Of a stretch of DNA of 10,012 bases, positions 5,239 through 10,012 are shown piece by piece. The notes beneath the pieces are model-generated. The model was given only the letters and a program-made list of their open reading frames with translations, made no database searches and was not told the DNA's origin. The DNA is taken from positions 1-10,012 of the forward strand of contig CASFXO010000300.1 of assembly GCA_949298665.1 (NCBI GenBank), read 5' to 3'. The DNA is from an uncultured Lentisphaeria bacterium. GTDB lineage: Bacteria; Verrucomicrobiota; Lentisphaeria; Victivallales; Victivallaceae. The translations under genes were made by a program, and so were the position numbers. The number at the start of each line of letters is the position of its first letter. The stretch's first letter is position 1.

Positions 5239-8200
5239 ATGAAACGACTTCTGTTCGCCGCCGCGCTTCTGGCCGCGGCCTGGTCGGGGACGCTTGCCGC
5301 GGCCCCCGTCAACACCCTGGTGCAGGACAACTTCGATCAGGGAGATCCCGTTGCCCCCCTCAACGTTCCTGTCGGCTGGAGCTATTACCAGCAGTGGGCC
5401 AGGGGCGGCACCATCGAAGTCGTGCCCGACCGTTCCGGCCGCGCCGTGCGGCTGCGCGACGTCACCGACGACGGGGAAATCGGCATCTGCCGGACATTCC
5501 CATTCAAGCCCGGGGAGTATTACCGGGCCACCGTCCGGGCCAAACTGCCGCCGGGAACGGAGCGGTCCACCTTCTTTCTGCAGATCTCCTTTTTCCGGCC
5601 GAACGACCGCCCGCTGAACGCCAGCATTGCAATGGCCGCGCCGGACGACCGGCATTACGCCACGTTCTCCACCGAACTTCAGGCGCCGTCGAACGCCACC
5701 GTCGGCCGGATCTACATCTACTCCGGACGCAAGCCGACCGGCGCGGTTATTCTGGACGACTTCCTGCTGCAAAGCTCGCCGGCGCCGATTCCCGCCCCCA
5801 AAGGCGACCCGCGCATCGACTTCAACTCCCTGGAAATCACGCCGCGCGACATGTGCATTGACACCGCGCTGGTTCGGAACGGCGTCCCGGCGGCCGCCAT
5901 CGTCGTCTCCGAACGGCCCTCCGACCGGCAGCTGGCGCAGCAGCTCAACGCGGCCATCCGGGAAAAAACCGGCGTCGAACTGCCGGTGCTGAGCGACCGC
6001 CCCCTGCGCGACCTCTCCTCGCTTGACCAAAACCTCATCATGATCGGTTCCCGCGACACCAATCAGGCGCTGGAAAAATTGTATATGCGGCATCAGGTGA
6101 TCCTCGACGCCCGCTATCCCGGCGTGGGCGGCCATGTGGTGCGCAGTATTCACAATCCCTTCGGCGACAAATTCAACGTCATCGCCGCCGGCGGCAGCGA
6201 CGACGCGGGCACCGCCGCCGCGGTGAAGAAACTGGCGGAACGGATCGCCGCGCAGCCGAATGGAAAAGATTTGACGCTCGGCTATCTGGCGGATATTCAG
6301 CTCCCCGCCGGTGCCCGAATCCCGGAGGACGCCTACTCCGTCCCGGTCTGGGACGGCACGTTCGGCTGGAACCGGATCAGCAAAAACCTCGCGCTGCTCT
6401 ACATGACCGGCGAGGAAAAATATGCAAAGGAGTTTCTGCGCCTGGCCTTCCCCTCCCCGGAAACGGTGGAGCAGCTCCGCAAGGATGATGAAGATTACGA
6501 CGACGCCCGCGATCCGCTGGTCAAGCCCTACCACTACCGCTCCATCCGCATGATGCTGTACTGGGACATGGTCGAGGAAAGCCCCTATTTCACCCAGGAA
6601 CAGCGGGTCGCGGTCGCAAAGAAATTCTATGACCAGCTCAATTTCTGGCGCACCTTCGGTTATCAGGGCGGCTATCATATTTTCAACGCGCAGGAGCCGC
6701 ATCAGCGCCTGGGCGACCGCCATTACCTCTGGGAAGCCCTGAGCGTGTACGTGGTGGCGGACTATTTCAACCGCTATTATCCCTGCCGGGACAGTGAGGA
6801 AGGGTTGCGCTGCGTCGCCAACATCTTCGCGCCGCTGGAACGTTCGGCCGCGTTGAACATCGGTACGATGATGTGGTACAGCACCTTTACCGAACCGATG
6901 ATCACCTATGCCACGCTCTCCGGTGGACGCCGCTATGAAAACAATCCGGCTCTCCGCGTCTACGGCGAAACGCTTCTGATGCACAGCGACCTCACGCCCG
7001 GCGACTGGGCGCTGGCCTATGCTTCTCCGAGTTACCTCGGACAGCTGGCGTATCTGCTCGACGATCAGGCGTTCGTCCAGCTGCTGGCGCTCAAGGTGCC
7101 GGAATCGGACCGCACCTTCCGTCTCGGCCAGTCCTACTGGCCGAAGAAGACGCATCGGAACGACAGTTTAAAGAAGATGGCCGGTGCGTTCGTGCATCCG
7201 GCCTTCGATGCCGGAGACATGGCCTATCCCTTCCTGCCGCCGGAAATCAGGCCGGAGGACGTCGTCGAACTGGCGACCTACCGGCAGAACCGGAACGGCA
7301 CCGGCGACTTCCTGCTGCTGGACACCAAATACGAGACCGGCGGCCGCAACCCCTTCCATAACTTCAACATCTCCAGTTTCCGGCTGAACGGGCTTCCGGT
7401 GCTGCGCGGCTATCATAACCAGCTCCACCTCTATCGGAACGGCATCGCCACCGGCCGCAAGAGCTTCTATTCAAAAATCATGAAACAGGGAAAAACCGGC
7501 GCCACCGCGTTTATTCAAGGCTTTATTCCGGACTTCAACGACCACGACTGGACCCGCACACTGGTCCTGCGCGACAACCGTTTCCTGCTCGCCGTCGACC
7601 ACGTCGTGCCGCGCACCGACAATCAGAGTACGCTTATCGAAAGCAACTGGGAAAGCCTCTCCGGCAGCCGCACGACCATCACCCCGCAGGGTGACTTCGC
7701 CCTGCACGGCCAGAGCCGGATTCCGCCGCAATCCTCCCAGGTGCCGGTCAGCATCGACAGTTCGGAACTGCTCGCGCGGGTGGATCATCCTACGAAATAT
7801 TTTTCCGGATTCCTCAACTGCGCCGGATTCTCCGGGCTCCGGGTCGGCGACAAAATCCCCGTGCCGTTCGAATTGAAGAAAGCGGAAAAGCTGAAGCTCT
7901 ACGCCTATCTCATCGGCCATAATTCGCTGCGCGGCAAGGTCCGTATCCATCTGGACGGCAAAACCGTCGTGCCGGAAATCGATCATCTGACCCCCGGCTA
8001 CCGGGTGCAGCAGGTGAAACTGTGGGACGGCGAACTCGCCGCCGGAAAGCACCTGGTCGAATTCGAAGTTCTTTCCACTCCGAAAGGCAGCCAGTCCGCC
8101 TACCTGACCGTGCTCGGCATTTCCGGCACCGCGCCGGATTTCAATCCGGATGACGGCGGCTACGTACTGGCCACCTCCTCCCCCGCGCTGCCGTCGAAAA

Positions 8201-9849
8201 ACACGGTCAGCGCCCAGAACGGCTCCTCCGGTCAGGCCATGTGCTTCACCCGCGAAGAACCGGGTAAAGCCGGCAAAGCCATCGACTTCGCCACCGTTCT
8301 CCGGAGCGGCGCGCCGGATGCCGAACGCTCCTCCGCCGCCGAACTGGACGGCAAAACCGCCCTGCTGCTCCCCGAACCGGCCCTGCTGATCCCGGAACAG
8401 GGCGGCGGCTTTCTGCTGGCCGAAACCGATCATCTTTTCGGTTTCCGGGTAGCGGCAGTGCCCGGCCTGTTCCAGCGGAACGAACCGGTGGTCTTCGATT
8501 ACGACGCCACCTCCGGAAAACTGGTCATCCAGGAGCCGGACGGCAAAATCAGCGAAACCACGGTTCCCGGCTTCCGGCTGTTTTCCGCCGCTGAACTGAC
8601 TGCGGAAGTCAACCGTATTCTGAACGCCAAGAAACTCCCCGAAAAAACGCGGATCGACGCTCCCGCCATCACGGCAAGCTGGCAAACCACCCTGCCCGGC
8701 GCCGCCGGATGCGTGGCGGACATTCGTGACGGCGATCGGAACCTCGTCGCCGTTTCCGCCGGAAAAGCAGTGGAGCTCTATGATTTCTCCGGTAAAAAGC
8801 TCCTGTGCATTCCCGCTCCGGACACGGTCGGCGTCCTCTGCTGGTGGCCGAAAGCCAGACTGCTGCTGATCGGCTGCCGCAATGAAAAACTCCTCGCCTG
8901 CTCGCTCGACGGCCAGATCCGTTGGGAATTCACCTCCGAAATGGCTCAGGAACTGGTCGACAGCGCCAAGTATTACTGGTTCAAGAGCGCCCTGCCCGGC
9001 ATTTACGCCCTGACCGTGGCGGAGCTGATCCCGGGTGAGGAACTGCTCTACGTCGGCAGCGCCGGTACCGTTGAAGTGCTCGACGCTCAGGGCAAACTGC
9101 GGGGTCGCTTCTGGCAGACCTGGGGCGCGGTCACCGATCTTGCCGCGCTTCCCGCCGCCGAAGGGAAACCGGCCGAAGTGCTCGGTTCGCGCCAGATGGG
9201 CGGCAGTCCGAATTCCTACGTCATCTCTGCCGACGCCCACGGCAAACTCCAGCAGCAGTTCCGGGGTATGTACCTGGCGCATGACGGCACGAACATGGGG
9301 TCGTTCGGGTTCAGCTCCATCGGCAGATTCCCGACCATTCCGGTCCAGCTCCGTCCGGACGGACCGGTCCGGCTGCTCGGCGCCTTCAACGGCTCCCAGA
9401 ACCGGCTGATGCTCTGGGACCGCTCCGGAAAGACGGTCGCGGACGCCGAACTCGGCCCCGGCCTCGTCGCCGCCAGCCCGCGTTACGGTCTCAACGCACT
9501 CACCGGCAACAACAGCCGCGCCATCGTCGTCCGTGACCTCGACGGCGACGGCATCAAGGAAATTCTCCTCGCCTACCGGCGGGACTGCGTCATCGCCTTC
9601 GACGACCAGCTTCAGCCCCGGTGGCTTGCCCGGCTGCCGGGAGCGCCGACCGTCATGACGGCGGTTCCGACGCCGAAGGGCGTCCGCATTGCCGTCGGCT
9701 GCCCCGGCACGCTCCTGGTGCTGGACGCCTCGGGAAAAGTCATCGCGCAGGCCAGGATCAACGGCACGCCCACGGTCATCACCGCCGGCGATGGCCGGGT
9801 GGTCGTCGGTACCGAAGCGAAAACGCTGGCGGCGTTTCCGCTGCCGTAA
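5239..9849 (+). CDS. Giant secreted multidomain protein: carbohydrate-binding domain, alpha/beta domain, (alpha/alpha) toroid with beta-sandwich, C-terminal beta-propeller; putative polysaccharide lyase or hydrolase
   Basis: A 1536-residue protein. Residues 1-22 form a signal peptide (MKR, hydrophobic Leu/Ala core, Ala-rich cleavage region), so it is exported. Residues about 25-178 look like a jelly-roll carbohydrate-binding domain (GGTIEVVPDRSGRAVRL, ending AVILDDFLL), followed by a Pro/Ala linker. Residues about 195-352 resemble the alpha/beta N-terminal domain of GH67-like enzymes (AAIVVSERPSDRQLAQQLN; NVIAAGGSDDAGTAAAVKKL). Residues about 360-690 are helical and aromatic-rich, like the (alpha/alpha) toroid of heparinase-like lyases; YHIFNAQEPHQRLGDRHYLW (479-498) holds His480, Asn483, His488 and His495, candidate active-site residues. 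Residues about 690-1135 are beta-rich, with NPFHNFN (704-710) and a carbohydrate-binding-like segment near 875-970. Residues about 1144-1536 are a quinoprotein-like beta-propeller with an Asp/Gly loop DLDGDGIKE (1433-1441) that may bind calcium. I cannot place it in a named lyase or hydrolase family; the fold reading is inference. It has its own promoter and terminator, so is probably monocistronic. Confidence 0.82.
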   Translation: MKRLLFAAALLAAAWSGTLAAAPVNTLVQDNFDQGDPVAPLNVPVGWSYYQQWARGGTIEVVPDRSGRAVRLRDVTDDGEIGICRTFPFKPGEYYRATVRAKLPPGTERSTFFLQISFFRPNDRPLNASIAMAAPDDRHYATFSTELQAPSNATVGRIYIYSGRKPTGAVILDDFLLQSSPAPIPAPKGDPRIDFNSLEITPRDMCIDTALVRNGVPAAAIVVSERPSDRQLAQQLNAAIREKTGVELPVLSDRPLRDLSSLDQNLIMIGSRDTNQALEKLYMRHQVILDARYPGVGGHVVRSIHNPFGDKFNVIAAGGSDDAGTAAAVKKLAERIAAQPNGKDLTLGYLADIQLPAGARIPEDAYSVPVWDGTFGWNRISKNLALLYMTGEEKYAKEFLRLAFPSPETVEQLRKDDEDYDDARDPLVKPYHYRSIRMMLYWDMVEESPYFTQEQRVAVAKKFYDQLNFWRTFGYQGGYHIFNAQEPHQRLGDRHYLWEALSVYVVADYFNRYYPCRDSEEGLRCVANIFAPLERSAALNIGTMMWYSTFTEPMITYATLSGGRRYENNPALRVYGETLLMHSDLTPGDWALAYASPSYLGQLAYLLDDQAFVQLLALKVPESDRTFRLGQSYWPKKTHRNDSLKKMAGAFVHPAFDAGDMAYPFLPPEIRPEDVVELATYRQNRNGTGDFLLLDTKYETGGRNPFHNFNISSFRLNGLPVLRGYHNQLHLYRNGIATGRKSFYSKIMKQGKTGATAFIQGFIPDFNDHDWTRTLVLRDNRFLLAVDHVVPRTDNQSTLIESNWESLSGSRTTITPQGDFALHGQSRIPPQSSQVPVSIDSSELLARVDHPTKYFSGFLNCAGFSGLRVGDKIPVPFELKKAEKLKLYAYLIGHNSLRGKVRIHLDGKTVVPEIDHLTPGYRVQQVKLWDGELAAGKHLVEFEVLSTPKGSQSAYLTVLGISGTAPDFNPDDGGYVLATSSPALPSKNTVSAQNGSSGQAMCFTREEPGKAGKAIDFATVLRSGAPDAERSSAAELDGKTALLLPEPALLIPEQGGGFLLAETDHLFGFRVAAVPGLFQRNEPVVFDYDATSGKLVIQEPDGKISETTVPGFRLFSAAELTAEVNRILNAKKLPEKTRIDAPAITASWQTTLPGAAGCVADIRDGDRNLVAVSAGKAVELYDFSGKKLLCIPAPDTVGVLCWWPKARLLLIGCRNEKLLACSLDGQIRWEFTSEMAQELVDSAKYYWFKSALPGIYALTVAELIPGEELLYVGSAGTVEVLDAQGKLRGRFWQTWGAVTDLAALPAAEGKPAEVLGSRQMGGSPNSYVISADAHGKLQQQFRGMYLAHDGTNMGSFGFSSIGRFPTIPVQLRPDGPVRLLGAFNGSQNRLMLWDRSGKTVADAELGPGLVAASPRYGLNALTGNNSRAIVVRDLDGDGIKEILLAYRRDCVIAFDDQLQPRWLARLPGAPTVMTAVPTPKGVRIAVGCPGTLLVLDASGKVIAQARINGTPTVITAGDGRVVVGTEAKTLAAFPLP

Positions 9850-9867
9850 ACGGAGCCGTTTCCGCAG

Positions 9868-9901
9868 CGCCCGGCCGGTTTTCGGCCGGGCGTTTTTTTT
9901 T
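9868..9901 (+). terminator. Strong intrinsic terminator of the large secreted protein gene
   Basis: A perfect 10-base-pair stem (CGCCCGGCCG, 9868-9877, with CGGCCGGGCG, 9883-9892) around a 5-base loop, followed by nine T residues (9893-9901). It starts 19 bases after the stop codon. On the minus strand no T-run follows the stem, so it works in one direction only. The rest of the window (9902-10012) is C- and G-rich with no convincing gene. Confidence 0.95.
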
Positions 9902-10012
9902 GGGGACACCGGGGAAACAAAAAACCGAGTGAGGGCTTACCCCCGTTGCGGGAAGTTTGCGTCCAGCACCCCCCCGACCCCGGCCACCCCCGGGAAAAAC
10001 CCGAACGGAAAC

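Noticed and set aside
5047..7155. A 702-codon open frame on the minus strand.
   Set aside because: It is antisense to the large secreted protein, covers its promoter and signal peptide, and has no family motif. High third-position GC keeps antisense frames open.
7471..9909. An 812-codon open frame on the minus strand.
   Set aside because: It is antisense to the second half of the secreted protein and begins inside the intrinsic terminator region. Composition is typical of a shadow frame; the plus-strand frame has coherent domains and repeats.
9937..10011. Possible C-terminal end (24 codons and a TAA) of a minus-strand gene entering from the right edge.
   Set aside because: The stretch is C/G-rich and low in complexity, encodes a Gly/Phe/Val-rich peptide I do not recognise, and no terminator follows its stop on the minus strand. 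Too short to support; sequence beyond the edge would settle it.
1..10012. CRISPR arrays, tRNA or rRNA genes, insertion sequences and phage genes.
   Set aside because: No regularly spaced direct repeats, no tRNA-like cloverleaf or rRNA sequence, no transposase motifs and no terminal inverted repeats were seen. The only long noncoding direct repeat is the 23-base pair described above.

Overview
This is a GC-rich bacterial window with five protein-coding genes. Four lie on the minus strand (left half) and one very large gene lies on the plus strand (right half). A cytosolic GH123-like/DUF4091 protein beside a giant secreted carbohydrate-binding, (alpha/alpha)-toroid and beta-propeller protein suggests a polysaccharide-degrading member of the Planctomycetes-Verrucomicrobia-Lentisphaerae group, with Victivallis-like Lentisphaerae my best guess. 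That taxonomic call is inference; no rRNA or tRNA gene is present to fix it.

Layout, left to right. Bases 1-1029 (minus) hold the first 343 codons of a purL-type phosphoribosylformylglycinamidine synthase that runs off the left edge. A 182-base spacer follows. A GT4-like glycosyltransferase (1212-2246, minus) and a DapB/2,4-diaminopentanoate dehydrogenase-like oxidoreductase (2248-3246, minus) are joined by a TGA-A-ATG junction and are probably co-translated. Upstream of them is the GH123-like/DUF4091 protein (3318-4979, minus), with a secreted 1536-residue multidomain protein (5239-9849, plus) divergent from it. The plus-strand gene has a good sigma70-type promoter (TTGACA, 17 bases, TAAACT), a good Shine-Dalgarno sequence and a strong intrinsic terminator (9868-9901). 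Bases 9902-10012 show no convincing gene.

How the genes may work together (inference). The divergent pair at 4979/5239 looks like a small carbohydrate-utilisation locus: the exported protein would bind and perhaps cleave a polysaccharide outside the cytoplasm, and the GH123-like protein, which has no signal peptide, would act on imported fragments. The dehydrogenase and glycosyltransferase follow the GH123-like gene in the same direction. A near-identical 23-base sequence (20 of 23 bases shared) lies 34 and 44 bases upstream of the dehydrogenase and GH123-like starts, in the same orientation. Its 15-base core is an imperfect palindrome, so it is a good candidate for a shared repressor operator. 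A weaker relative of the core lies upstream of purL.

The points most worth a second look are the architecture of the 1536-residue protein, whose catalytic family I cannot assign and whose C-terminus looks like an eight-bladed quinoprotein-type propeller, and the repeated operator-like sequence.
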